Assembly: GCF_043290135.1 (NCBI RefSeq)
Contig: NC_134705.1
Location: forward strand, 53,289,771-53,353,770
Direction of reading: 5' to 3'
Length of the DNA: 64,000 bases
DNA from: Rhipicephalus microplus
Lineage: Eukaryota > Arthropoda > Arachnida > Ixodida > Ixodidae
Part shown: one piece after another, positions 20,330-30,618 of the stretch
Position numbering within the stretch: the stretch's first letter is position 1
How the letters are laid out: the number at the start of each line of letters is the position of its first letter
Position numbers and translations under genes: made by a program
The notes under the pieces: generated by a model
Database searches by the model: none
What the model saw: only the letters and a program-made list of their open reading frames with translations
What the model was told of the DNA's origin: nothing

Positions 20330-23060
20330 AATGAAAGTGATTCTTGTGATACAATGTTATTAGTTAAGTTGTTCCAATCAGCAATAGTTCTACAGAAGAA
20401 AGAGTATTTAAAGCAATTATTTCGTGGAAATAAAGGAGCTATCATTAAAGAGTGTCCTTGCCTGGTACCATAACCCTCAGAAAAAGTGATAATGTGGGAG
20501 GTATCTATGTTTTAATGTCCTTTAACTATTTGGTACAAAAGTTTCAGTCGACAAATTTTATTTCTCTTCGTAACTGTGGGGAGCCCACTTCGTTTGATGA
20601 CCTCAGTAACTGACGAGTGACCATAAGAATTATAAATATAACGCACTACTTTTTTCTGTATTCTTTCTAATTTGCTGATGTTTGTTTTGGTGTAAGGGTC
20701 CCAAATTGGCACGGCATATTCAAGCATGGGACATATAATTGACTGGTATGCAAGGAAGCGTACAGAAGGAGTTGCTAATTTTAAGGATCGTCGCAAGAAG
20801 AATAATTTACGTAACGCTTTATTTGTGATGACATCTATATGTTTTGACTATGATAGATTATTTGTGAACCATAAACCAAGGTATTTATATTCAGCAAGCT
20901 CCGAGAGGCCTAATCCATTAGCCCCGTAGTGAAATAAAAGTGGCTTATTTTTGTGGGTTATTCGCATAAAGACCGTTTTGTCGTAATTAATAGTCTTCTG
21001 CCACTGCTCGCAGCATGAAATGATTTTTGGAAGTTTTTGTTTAATCTAATCTGGTCCTGAATTGAATTGACTGTTTCATAAATCACGCAGTCGTCTGCAT
21101 AGAGTTTAATTTTAACATTAATGTTGGTGGTGATGTCATTTATAAAAATTAAAAATAACAGAGGCCCAAGCACGGACCCCTGAGGTACGCCAGAAGCAAC
21201 TTCAACTCGGTTGGAGCAGGTGCTATTTAGGGAAACGTATTGATAGCGGTTTGTCAAGTAAGCTTTAATCCATGCTAATATCGTATGATTTGTTACAATA
21301 AAGCCCAACTCGTGAAGTAATTTATTATGAGACACTTTATCAAACGCCTTACTAAAATCCATATAAATAGCGTCTGTTTGTTTTCCTTTGTTTATAGCCT
21401 CCGCGAAGTCATGTGTAATTCCAAGTAATTGTGTGCTAGTAGAATACCCACGTCTGAAGCCGTGTTGTGCATCTGTTAGGACTTCATGCTTTTCAAGGAA
21501 ATCTAATATGTGCTTATAAATCATGTGCTCGAAGATTTTGCATGAGGTAGATGTCAACAAAATAGGCCGATGATTTGCAATGTTGGATTTATCACCGGAC
21601 CTAAACAGTGGTTTGATTCTGGCGATTTTCTAGTCCTACGGCAATGCGCCGTCACTCACAGATTTTTAAAATAATATGAGCAAATACTTTGCACACCACT
21701 CTGCATATCTTTTTAAGAAGGCGTTTGTGATATCAACAGGGCCAGGAGATTTTTTAGCATCTATATTAAGCAGAAGGTTAAAAATGTCCTGCTCGGAAAT
21801 TTTTACATCCGGCATAGGTGGAAAAGCCATATTAAGCACTGGAAGGAAATCATTATCTGTGTAAATACAGATTTAAAATGATTATTGAAGGCATTGGACG
21901 CCGCTGTGTCATCACGTATGACTTTTCCGTTAAGAGAAAATGAAGTAGTGCCACATGAACTCGGTTTAATAGACCTCCCAAACTTTTCTGGAGACGTCTT
22001 AATATAGGAAGGAAGTGATATACCATAGTACCTTGCCTTGTCCTCCTGAGTTTGTAGTTTTAGTTTTGTTGCTAATGTAGCAATGGCTTCGTCAAGTAGA
22101 GGACAAACCGAATTTCTGGCCTTTTGCTTTTTTAGTCTCCTAAGTTTTCGTTGTAGTTGGAGAGTTTGCCGAGTAGTACAAGCATTTTTACCAGCTGATT
22201 CTTTAGTTATTAGTGGTACATAGCGTGCTATACATTCCTGAACAATGTCTTTGAAAGTTAGCCATAGATCGTTTATATTGCTGGTGTTTTCTGAGAAAGC
22301 ATTGAAGGGGAGGTCCAGAAAATTAAGGATTGACACATCATCAGCGTGAGAAAAAATCCGGTACTGGCGCTTGACAGTGGAATCAACATACGAAGCATCA
22401 GTTAAGGCTAATATGACAGCTTCATGATCAGATATTCCTGGTACAACATCACACAATACATGATTTTTTACAGTACTGCTAACAAAAAAGAGATCTAGGA
22501 TTGAAATTGTTCTTTGAATTTTAGTAGGTTGAGATACAATCTGAAGCAATTCATAATTAAAATCATGTCTAGTATTTTAATGTCACTTAGATCTGAAGAC
22601 TGCGTGGAAAAACTATTCCAATTTATACTCGGAAAATTGAAATAACCCGCGAGAATTAACCTGTCATTTGGTTTTATATAAGAGCACATGTAATCATCAA
22701 GATTTTCTAGAACCGAGACAAAGAAGTCAGGAGGCCTATAAATAGCACCGAGAATGTATCGCATTTTATTTATATATGTATTGCAAAGAATGCTTTCAAC
22801 ACCTGGAATATTGGGCATTCTAACAAGTTGTAAATATGCTCTAAATAATATAGCAACCCCGTCACCTCTCCTGTCCCGGTCTTTACGAAAGCAGACGTAG
22901 TTTTTCGGAACGAATTCGCTGTCGGATACCTCATCGTTTAACCAAGTCTCTGTAAGCACAGCAATGTCTGGTTCATGAGTAAGAAACAGGGCTTCAAGCA
23001 GGACAGGTTTATTATCAATGCTACGGCAATTTACATTAACGATAGATAGATTACGTGTGT
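20330..23060 (-). pseudogene. LINE-B ORF2, APE endonuclease plus reverse transcriptase
   Basis: Endonuclease first: NCRSIDNKPVLLEALF, DIAVLTETWL, RRGDGVAILF, then LAGYFNFPSIN, where the family has GDFN (Asp to Tyr), and SDHEAVIL. A linker with KARYYG and SPEKFGRSI follows. RT shows NHRPILLTSTSCKIFEHMIYKHI, DAQHGFRRGYSTSTQLL, motif A YMDFSKAFDKVSH, motif B SGVPQGSVLGPLLFLIFINDI and catalytic YADD (21090-21101). The thumb has CPMLEYAVPIWDPYTKTNISKLERIQKKVVRYI. The frame breaks near 22500, 21800, 21560 and 20960. The RT catalytic residues survive; the endonuclease change and frameshifts do not allow activity. Confidence 0.92.
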
Positions 23061-23073
23061 TTGCTTTCTGATG

Positions 23074-23933
23074 TCATTTGTTACGCTTTGAAATTTTATA
23101 CCTTTTATTGTTGGTTTCATCCCAACCATACAAAATGTCATCTACATACAGCTTATCATATACAAGCTTTACTTTTGAACCATTTGCCTTTTCATGCGTT
23201 GCCGTTTGCCACAATTTCTTCCTGGTTTCTCTAATACCGGCAGAAAAGTCCTCAGTGACCAAAACAGGAGATCCCTTCAGCTTGAAACATGCTTTGAGTA
23301 TTGATGTGTTCTCGCGATAGTCCAACAAGCTTATTATCGCAGGACGATTTCTAGCGGTTTTTTTACCCAGTCTGTGGCATCGCTCTATGCCATTTACAGT
23401 AATTCCAAGTTTTTGTAAGCACAAGTTTTCTTTGATAGTAGTTGTTAGACTTTCAGTAGTTTCAGAGACGGCCTCTTCAATGCCATATATAACTAGAGTA
23501 TTTCTCCTGCTCCTATTTTCAAGTTCTTCATTTCTTTGTGCTGCAAGGCCTACAGCTTCTTTAAGTTTAGCAACTGTTTGTTTTTCATTCCGTCTACTTC
23601 ATTTTTAAGTGAAAGTAATGGGGCTAGTTGATGTTCCAAATTTCCAATACCGTCATTTAATTTGATAATGTCGGTTTTAATTTGACCCTGTTTAGCTAAA
23701 ATGTTAGATTGACCTGAAAGTAACTGCATCAAAAATTCCTTTTCTGTCGGGCCAGGGTTAGGTTCAACGTCACCACATGACAAAAGGCTAACTTTAAATA
23801 TGTAAATATCTATAACAAATTTTTGAATAATCAGTGGGCATGGCAGCAGCAGCAAAAAGCGGTTATCGCTTCTGAAGCAATGGGTAGGCAAGTATCTACT
23901 GACCTGAACGATAAAGCAGAAGGGGCTTAGCAT
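23074..23933 (-). pseudogene. LINE-B ORF1, 2A-like leader then RNA-binding protein
   Basis: The proposed start is the ATG at 23933-23931 (MLSPFCFIVQV), in the second 5' monomer; the frame is open further upstream as well. A hydrophobic leader (RFLLLLPCPLIIQKFVIDIY, residues 25-44) ends in SLLSCGDVEPNPGP, with D at residue 55 and the last P at residue 62. This fits the 2A ribosome-skipping consensus. The downstream part has a helical stretch (NDGIGNLEHQLAPLLSLKNEVDGM). A one-base frameshift near 23575-23590 follows. Then come ENRSRRNTLVIYGIEE, an RRM-like block, GIERCHRLGK and a basic C-terminus. The family is the LINE ORF1 / Transposase_22-like group. Confidence 0.9.
23748..23771 (-). other. 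2A-like ribosome-skipping motif DVEPNPGP
   Basis: The eight codons read D-V-E-P-N-P-G-P, preceded by SLLSCG. This satisfies the 2A consensus D(V/I)ExNPGP, at which ribosomes omit the Gly-Pro bond and release the upstream peptide. 2A-like motifs at the N-terminus of ORF1 in APE-type LINEs of several invertebrates are established. Here the released leader would be 61 residues and hydrophobic. Function in this copy is inferred from sequence only. Confidence 0.88.
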
Positions 23934-24255
23934 TTTGCTGGAAGCGCCTAGTGCGCTGCTGCCATGCACACTGGTCGCTGCTTGTGGTGTTGGTCTTCTT
24001 ATAGCAGCAGGATTGTCCACGTGATGAGATGTATTCCAGCAAGGAGCATGCGCAGGTTCCAGTGCGTTCGGCAGAGTGACTTCACATAAAGTGAAGATAC
24101 GTGAGTTCGGTGAAACGTTGACGCTGCCACTGTAGTCCACGCAGATGTTCAGCATCGGTTGTAGGTAGATCCACGCAGTCGACACCTGAACGATAAAGCA
24201 GAAGGGCTTAGCATTTTGCTGGAAGCGCCTAGTGCGCTGCTGCCATGCACACTGA
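23890..24255 (-). repeat. LINE-B 5' monomer, about 1.2 copies with a 284-bp period
   Basis: A ~70-bp block (CAGTGTGCATGGCAGCAGCG through TTTATCGTTCAGGT on the minus strand) appears at 23903-23972 and again at 24187-24255. The inner copy continues into CAGGTCAGTA and carries the ORF1 ATG. The layout and the CAGGTCAGTA ending match LINE-A. Confidence 0.85.
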
Positions 24256-24271
24256 CAGCAGCGCACTAGGC
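24227..24271. repeat. Perfect 16-bp hairpin at the LINE-B 5' junction
   Basis: GCCTAGTGCGCTGCTG (24227-24242) is the exact reverse complement of 24256-24271, with a 13-base loop. The outer arm is an inverted copy of LINE-B's own 5' sequence, lying at the boundary with LINE-A. This is the footprint expected from snap-back priming or a template jump at the end of target-primed reverse transcription. Confidence 0.9.
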
Positions 24272-25110
24272 GATGTTGTTATGTTGACTGAAACATGGCT
24301 TTTCTTAGGTAACGAGTATGGAATTATTTGATTGCAAAAAGAAGTTCAACGTATTTCGCTTCGACAGAGGCCAAAGATGTGGCGGTGGTGTTTTGATAGC
24401 TGTTGCAGATAATTTTGTTGCGGCGCCCGTTAATTCCCCAAGTAACCAAGAACTAGTCAGGGTTGAGCTTTGCGTACGTCTTAAGAAGTTGATCTTGGGC
24501 ATGTGTTACTGTCCCCCTTCTTCGTGTCCCACTTTCGTTGATGAATTGCATGACGCGCCTAACATGATCACTGTACGTTTCCCCAACACTCCTATCCTCT
24601 TGGATGGGGACTTCAACTACCCTTCGATTGTGTGAAATAATGCATCGCCTTATGTAAGCCCTTTCTCGACTAAGTGTAACAAGTTTTTCACGACTTGTCT
24701 GGACTTTAACCTGTCACAACTTGTCTCTGAACCTACTCGAACTACTTCAGCCACATCCAGCATTTTAGATCTCGTTCTAACTAACGTACCGCATCTTATC
24801 TCTTCACTCGTGTATATACCTGGCCTCAGTGGTCATTCGTTACACCATTTTGATCTTGAAACAGCTGTCTGTAACCACATCAATCAGACAAAATACATTA
24901 GAGACTATAAACGCGCTGACTACAACGCGATAAATCGTGAGCTAGCTTTTTTTCTCGATGATTAATTGCAGGAGTTTTCACTGCGTTCTGTGGACACTAA
25001 TTGGGAATTGGTTAAGGGCATTGTTGAGCATCCTATTGACACTTTTGTGCCGCTTAAATCCTTGAGGTGTGAGAGGAAATTACCTTGGCTTTATAAGCAT
25101 TTGAAAAGAC
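24272..25110 (+). pseudogene. LINE-A ORF2, APE endonuclease continued
   Basis: It begins VVMLTETWLFL and continues with FRFDRGQRCGGGVLIAV, LILGMCYCPPSSC, the catalytic block LLDGDFNYPSI (GDFN intact, about 24605-24625), LDLVLTNVP and IPGLSGHSLHHFDL (SDH-type block altered to SGH). It ends after VPLKSLRCERKLPWLYKHLKR, the start of the endonuclease to RT linker. Stops fall near 24635 and 24964. The RT domain is absent, so the element is truncated at about 25110. Confidence 0.88.
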
Positions 25111-25965
25111 TCTGTGGTTGTGCGGCATTTGTTGGTGTATCGCTCGGTAGCCCTTAACCGGATGATCCTTTAATAAAGGGGTCCGCTGGCTAGCTGCTAG
25201 GAGCATTATCTAGTTAGCTGAAAGGTTGGAATTTGGACTGGGTGATCATCTCTTCTCCTCGGTGGGCTCAGCGACAAGGGTAGCCGGCACAGTGATGAGC
25301 GGAACGAGAGAAACGTTGACAGGTCCCAGAAGCGTTCGTTGCAGCAGCGTGCTGTGAGAACCTCCCAGCTCGTCGGCCGACAAGCGTCTCCGGGTGAGCA
25401 TCAAATAGCGTCCCTCATCGACTTGTGTGAGGACCGCCTGGTGGATCTTCGACGGCAGATGCGGGACGCCAGTGTCTATGACGAAGTGGTCGAGGCCCTG
25501 CGACAGGCAGGTTAAGGAATCGACTCTAGGTGCAATACAAGATAAAAAACCTCTGCCAGACATGTCGGTAAGCGTTTTTCACCACTATTATTGAACGCAT
25601 ACCTAGTTGGTGTTGACTCGAGGGCACAGGGATTACAGAGCCCGCAGGGCACTACCCCTCGCGTTCAGAAGTGCTCCTTCACTTGTAGCTCACTTGTAGC
25701 CGCCTTCACTTCAACGCGCGTGAAACGCGTGCATGCGCGTGTGCTGCTTTGGCACCACTTAAATCGATGCGTTCGAAACGTGTTTGTGCTGAATTGAAGG
25801 CTGTGGCGAATGAAGTTCAAGTCAAGCTGTTTTTTTTAATAGGGCCTTACGGAGCATCATCTGAAGTTTCTCATCCGCGACTTGCTCTCGCTAGTGAAAA
25901 GTTTACCACTTGGTTCTCTTGCACAGAAATTTGGCGTGAGACACGTGTTTCGCCTGATGAGAGGG
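25111..25965. other. Unassigned stretch between LINE-A and the composite repeat
   Basis: No recognised family. About 25233-25515 is open on the plus strand, ending GEHQIASLIDLCEDRLVDLRR... and VVEALRQAG before a TAA. The same interval is open on the minus strand for 105 codons (25246-25563). Only one, or neither, can be real, and I cannot decide from composition. The rest is non-coding, with GC-rich patches around 25690-25745. Confidence 0.4.
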
Positions 25966-26975
25966 GATAAAAAAATGACAGCATATCGACAGAGTGAATC
26001 ATCGAGAGTGGGGCAAATCATCCGTCCCTCCATTCGTTCTTGCTTCCGTCCGTTCATGGGTCCGTCTGTGTGACAGTCCTTGCGTCCATACGCCCGTCCG
26101 TGCGTGCGTCTGTTCGTGCGTCTGCACGTTCATCTAAGCGTCCGTCTCTGCGTTTGTCCATGCATCCGCCCATGCGTCCGTTCATGCGTCCATCCGTCCG
26201 TGCAGCCATCCATGCATCCCTCCACGCATATGTCTTGTTTCTCCATTTGTTCATCTATCCAACACTCCAAGTACCACCATCTCGCATCTTTTCATTCATC
26301 ATATATTCCCCATATAGAAGCACCGCCATACAGCCGACACTCCAAGGACTAAACGACAGATGGCACACGCACACTTTCTTACAGCTTGCGCTTCGTGTCT
26401 ACCTGCCATCTTTAACCACATAGAGTTCATAGTATATACTTGTTCACTGTATTCATGGCACTGCGCCATAACGCTCGCTAAAACTTTCTAAAACCAAGGA
26501 GGTTACGCCTTGGTTTTCCGTGGCAACCATTTCTTGTCAGACAGTGCTCAATGTACATGCCAATGGCTTCTAATGGGGAATGAGAGTCGAAGAATTCGGC
26601 TTTTACTTTCTTACGGCTTGCGCTTCGTATCTACTTCCCACCTTTAACCGCCTCGAGTTCAGGGTATATACTAGGTCACGGTATTCATGGCACTGCGACT
26701 CAACGCTCGCTAAACCTTTTTAAAACCATGGAGGTTACGCCCAGCGAGTATAACGTAGCAACCCTTTCTTGTGAGATAGTGATCAATGTACATTGTAATG
26801 GCTGCTAATGGGGAATGAGAGACAGAGGAATTCGGCTTTTAGATAACACGCACGCTGCGAATTTTTATTGTTCAACATCGCGCAGGAGAAATATCTCACC
26901 GGCACCACCTTGCAGGTCGAAAGGTAAGGCTGCTTACACACTACGACTACGACTTATACGAGGGATGAACGAGTG
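25966..26975 (+). repeat. Composite tetranucleotide repeat, copy 1 (main part)
   Basis: In order: a flank AGCATATC...GAGTGAATSAT...GAGAGTGGGGC (25978-26010); a degenerate CGTC/CATC-type tetranucleotide array (26015-26235); a conserved block CAAGTACCACCATCTCGCATCTTTTCAT... to GGACTAAACG (about 26260-26355); two tandem ~236-bp units (26370-26841); and an end block beginning ATAACACGCACGCTGCG. It is cut at 26975 by LINE-C and its last bases reappear at 32681. Copy 2 (41262-42275, minus strand) shows the uninterrupted order. Confidence 0.85.
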
Positions 26976-27049
26976 GTGGTGGTAAAAAACATTTATTTAA
27001 GAAAAAGTTTACCAGAGAGTGCCGACGTGGCGCATCGGCGCACTAGAGT

Positions 27050-30000
27050 GGCCAGACCCTATTCCAGGACGCCAGTGGAGCTGGAAGCTGCCCGTAGGCG
27101 CTCCACCAAGGAGCGTTGCGCAGCCAATGTAGAGCAGCCGAGCAGGTGCTCTTCTCAAGCCTCTCTATTTGGGATAGGAAAAGAGGATGAGAAAGGGACG
27201 TGAATAATTGGACACGATGCTACGACGTGATATGTGTCGGCGAGGACATGACAGGTCAAGCAGGGACCACTGATTTTCTGCAAAAAGTGCCTGGCGACCG
27301 CTGGACTGATAAAGGTGTTCATCTGCAGGCGGCGTAGCAGTCGTTCGTCCGCCTTCTCCAGACCTCATGCGGAGTCCAGTTAGAGGCGGCGCGAAGCCCG
27401 GTAATAAGCCAAAATTTTCTGAAAGCGCGTCAGGTTGGTGTTGCCAGATTCCGTGTCGGCACATGGAGGGGCAACGGCCCGGATAGGAGAAGCGTGGGAA
27501 GCGGCATTGGCCGCCAAGTTGCCGGGCAGGCCCAAGTGGCCTGGTGTCCAGACTATACGAATGGCATGAGGGTTAAAACGCCAAGTGGCTGCCTGAAGTA
27601 GCTGAGTCGCCAGCGGCGCAACGAAACCCTGAAAGTACTGAGAACAGGCCGAGCGCGAGTCCGTCAGGATGGTGCGTGAGGCAGGGTGAGAGGCGGCCAA
27701 AGTTATGACAACCTCTTTAGCCGGCGTTACCGTGTCTGCTCGAAAGGAGAGGCTATCGACATGTTTGCCCTCTGTAATCACGGCAGCCGTGAAGTGACAC
27801 GTGGGGGAGGGACCCAAGACGTCCACGTGGAAAACACCAGGATGATAGGAGTGTCGCGTATGAAGGGCCGCAGCGCGTGTTATTCTACTGCCAGGATAGG
27901 TCCGGGTTCATATTATGGAATAGAGGTTCCACCCATAGCTTCTGACGCCAGAGCTCTGGTACCGGCTGCAGAGGGTCTTGGTCAGATATCTGGTTAAGGC
28001 CAAGTCTGTGTAGAAGACGGCACCTTGAAGGCGTCTGCGACAGTCGATTGATTTGGTTAACGCGATGAGCTTTCCGCATCTCTGCAAAGGTGTTGTGTAG
28101 TCCCAGAGCCGCGAATCGGCTGTTGGAAGTTGACAGGTAGGTCCAGAGCAGGTTTGTGTACTGAACGAAGAAGGACGTCCAGCTGGTGCTCGTGTCGACG
28201 ATGCAGGCGAAGGTAAGGCGAGGCGTTGAGGATTCGACTTGGCACTAACGCGTGGGCCAATCGGAGGGACTGAGACCCGCTGAGGCTGCCGCGCTTGGTA
28301 GATACCCGCCGTATCATGCAGCTCACCTTTTCGCTGGTGCGTCTGAAGCCTGCTATTGTGCCCTTGGGATCCAAGGGCGTTGTAAGGTGAAAGCCAGGAA
28401 TCCGAATATTTTGAACTGATGGGACGGGCCCGGACGGAAGAAACATTTCAGGCGGCGGTTGCTGAGAGACTTAAAGAATAGCCGATTTAGCTGGAGAGCA
28501 CTCCAGGCCGCATGAACCGGCGTAGGTGTTATCAGGAGGGCAGCCTTTTGCAGGCATTCTTCGATTTGCGCTAAGGAGTCAGTGTTGGTCCAGATTGTGA
28601 TATCGTCCGCATATAGTGCGTGTTGTCTTCCCTCGACCTCGCTTAGAAGAGAGGGGAGGTTCATCATCGCCAGGTTAAGAAAGCAGAGGAGACAGGACTG
28701 CCCCTTGAGGTGTACTCCGCGTGCCTAATAAGTACGGGCTGTGTTCGGTAGAATTGAGGCGAATGAAGGTGGTGCGATGTGATAGAAAGGCGCGAATGTA
28801 TATGAAAGTCTTCTGCCCGCAGTTTGTGGTAGACAGGTTTGTTAGTATAGTGCTGTGTTTGACGTCGTCGAACGCCCCGCGGAGATCGAGAGCGAGCATG
28901 GCTTCATTGTTAAGGCGCATAGTAGTCGGCTCTATGATATCGTGGTGAAGCTGGAGCAAGACGTGCTGCGCCGACAGATGCGGGCGAAAGCCAAACATCT
29001 TGTCGGCGAAGGTCCTCCAGGCCTCCAGGTTGGCGGAAAGGCGTTCGCGAACCATGGTTTCCATGAGTTTGCCTATGCAAGACGTAAGTGAAATGGGTCT
29101 CAGTGCCTCGATACTAACGGACTTTGCCGATTTGGGTATGAATGTCACGACCGGTGTGGTCCATTCCACTGAAAGTGGAGAGCCGTTTCATATCGAATTT
29201 ATAAGGTGGAGTAACGAGAGGTGTGCTTAATCGGGAAGATTTGCCAGGAGCGATACTGTGATTCCATCGCGTCCAGGAACGTGCCCCGTCGCATTTTCGT
29301 GAGGGCAAAATCGTGAATCGCAAAGCGTGTATGGGGGTCGAGGTCGGTGTTAGGGGCGTCGCAATACGTATATGCTGGGCCTGCGGGATCAATTGTGCGG
29401 CAGATGTAGTGGTCACAAAGTTCTCGCGCGAGTTGATCCGTAGTGCCCTGGAAGGCATGCAGAGCATAGCTGAGCTAGTGTTGCGTTTCTCCCCTGGTGA
29501 TGGAGAGATCGAGAAGGCTTCGAGAGTCGCCACGCGCTCTTAGAGCTCATCTGGTTTGCAGCCTTCGAACAGGTGTCTGCCCAGTTAGCATCGGAAAGTT
29601 GTGCAGAGCATGCAGCCACCTCTGCAGTGAGCGCCTCAATGCGAGCGCGAAGTTTCCGATTGAGTTTGTTTCGTTTCCAGCGCCTTACGAGCCCGCGGCG
29701 AGCACGCCAAAGCTGTAGGAGGCGTGTATCGATTGCAGGAGTCAAACTAGAGGTTACAAGGGTGCGAGTGTTCGCTTGTTTCATATGAAGAGCGTATGAT
29801 GCCCACGCTGCATATTCGGTAGAGGAGATGATGGCGGGGCATGGTTGCATTCTGAGCTTTAGTCCAATCGGTGAGACGGGCTTGGCCCCAGTGTTGGCGC
29901 ATTTTCTGGCGCAGTGTGAACGAAATGCGGAGTAAAAACTGATCGCTGCCTAGGGTTTCGCCTAAATTTTTCCATGTAGCATCGCGGATGTGACGGGTGA

Positions 30001-30601
30001 GGGAGAGGTCGGGGCATCTGTCTCACGTGAATGAGTTGCCGGAACGTGTGGGTTGTGGCAGATCGGTAAGAAGCGAGAGGCTCAGCGAGGAAATGAGCTC
30101 TTTGAGCTCTCTGCCCCGGGCCGTCTCGTAGTGGTAACCTCAGTGAGGGCTGGGGACATTAAAGTCCCCGACAATCACAAGTGATTGTCGGGCTGCTATA
30201 CGCAGCGCCCGATGGAAGAGATGCGCAAACGAAACCCTCGCAAGGCGAGGGGGACAGTGCACGTTTACGATATGTATCGATGGTTGGCCCCATCGCTGAG
30301 ACAGCACTGATATCATGCAGTGGTCGTAAAGAAGATCCAGATCGAGGTCAAACTGTATCGCCGTGTAAGCTTTATGCACGAGGAGGCATGTGTTGGTGCC
30401 GCCCACATGGAAGCAGTATCTAGAAAAGAATGGAGCAGGGCCAGATTCTTGGAGCGCCAAGACGGCCGGCTGAGAGCGAAGCAAGCTGAAGAAAAGGAAC
30501 AGATGTGAACGCTTTCGCCTGTTCCCGAAGCCTTCAGGGTTCCACTGTATGATCTCTAATTTAGACCCAATATTTGAACGGGACGTACAGTTGGTAGCCA
30601 T
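27050..30601 (-). pseudogene. LINE-C ORF2: APE endonuclease, RT, RNase H, zinc motif
   Basis: The start MATNCTSRSNIG lies 15 bp after ORF1 ends. Endonuclease: IIQWNPEGF, LALQESGPAP, VNVHCPPR, VGDFNVPSP, then GSDQF for the usual GSDH. RT: LRPISLTSCIGKLMETMV, MFGFRPHLSAQHVL, motif A ALDLRGAFDDVKH, motif B STPQGAVLSPLL and YADD intact (28602-28613). RNase H: EVVITLAASH, TILTDSRSACSQY and VWTPGHLGLPGNLAANAASH. The C-terminal CLTCHVLADTYHVVASC motif is CX2C...HX4C-like (about 27225-27290). Frame breaks occur near 30140, 29170, 28670, 28350 and 27380. It would nick DNA and copy the LINE RNA. Confidence 0.92.
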
Positions 30602-30618
30602 CGTGACTGTCTTAAGTT

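Larger units (their letters stand above)
19978..24271 (-). mobile_element. LINE-B, near full-length CR1-like LINE inserted into LINE-A
   Basis: Read on the minus strand: a 5' fold-back and duplicated monomer, ORF1 with an intact 2A-like motif, ORF2 with endonuclease and RT, a 3' UTR, and a tail of CTGCAGTATCAATAAATAAAATTAAAAAATT. It is flanked by GATGCT (19972-19977) and GATGTT (24272-24277), an imperfect target duplication. At 4.3 kb it is close to the expected full length. ORF1 has one frameshift and ORF2 a few stops, so it is recent but not intact. Confidence 0.9.

Noticed and set aside
25246..25563. Minus-strand frame as a definite gene
   Set aside because: An open plus-strand frame overlaps it and neither has a recognised family; kept only as a finding.
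26040..26423. Long Arg-Pro-Ser-Val-rich frames in two registers, and similar ones at 39752-40298 and 41911-42259
   Set aside because: They come from degenerate tetranucleotide arrays of the composite repeat. Several registers and both strands are open at once, which is a compositional effect.
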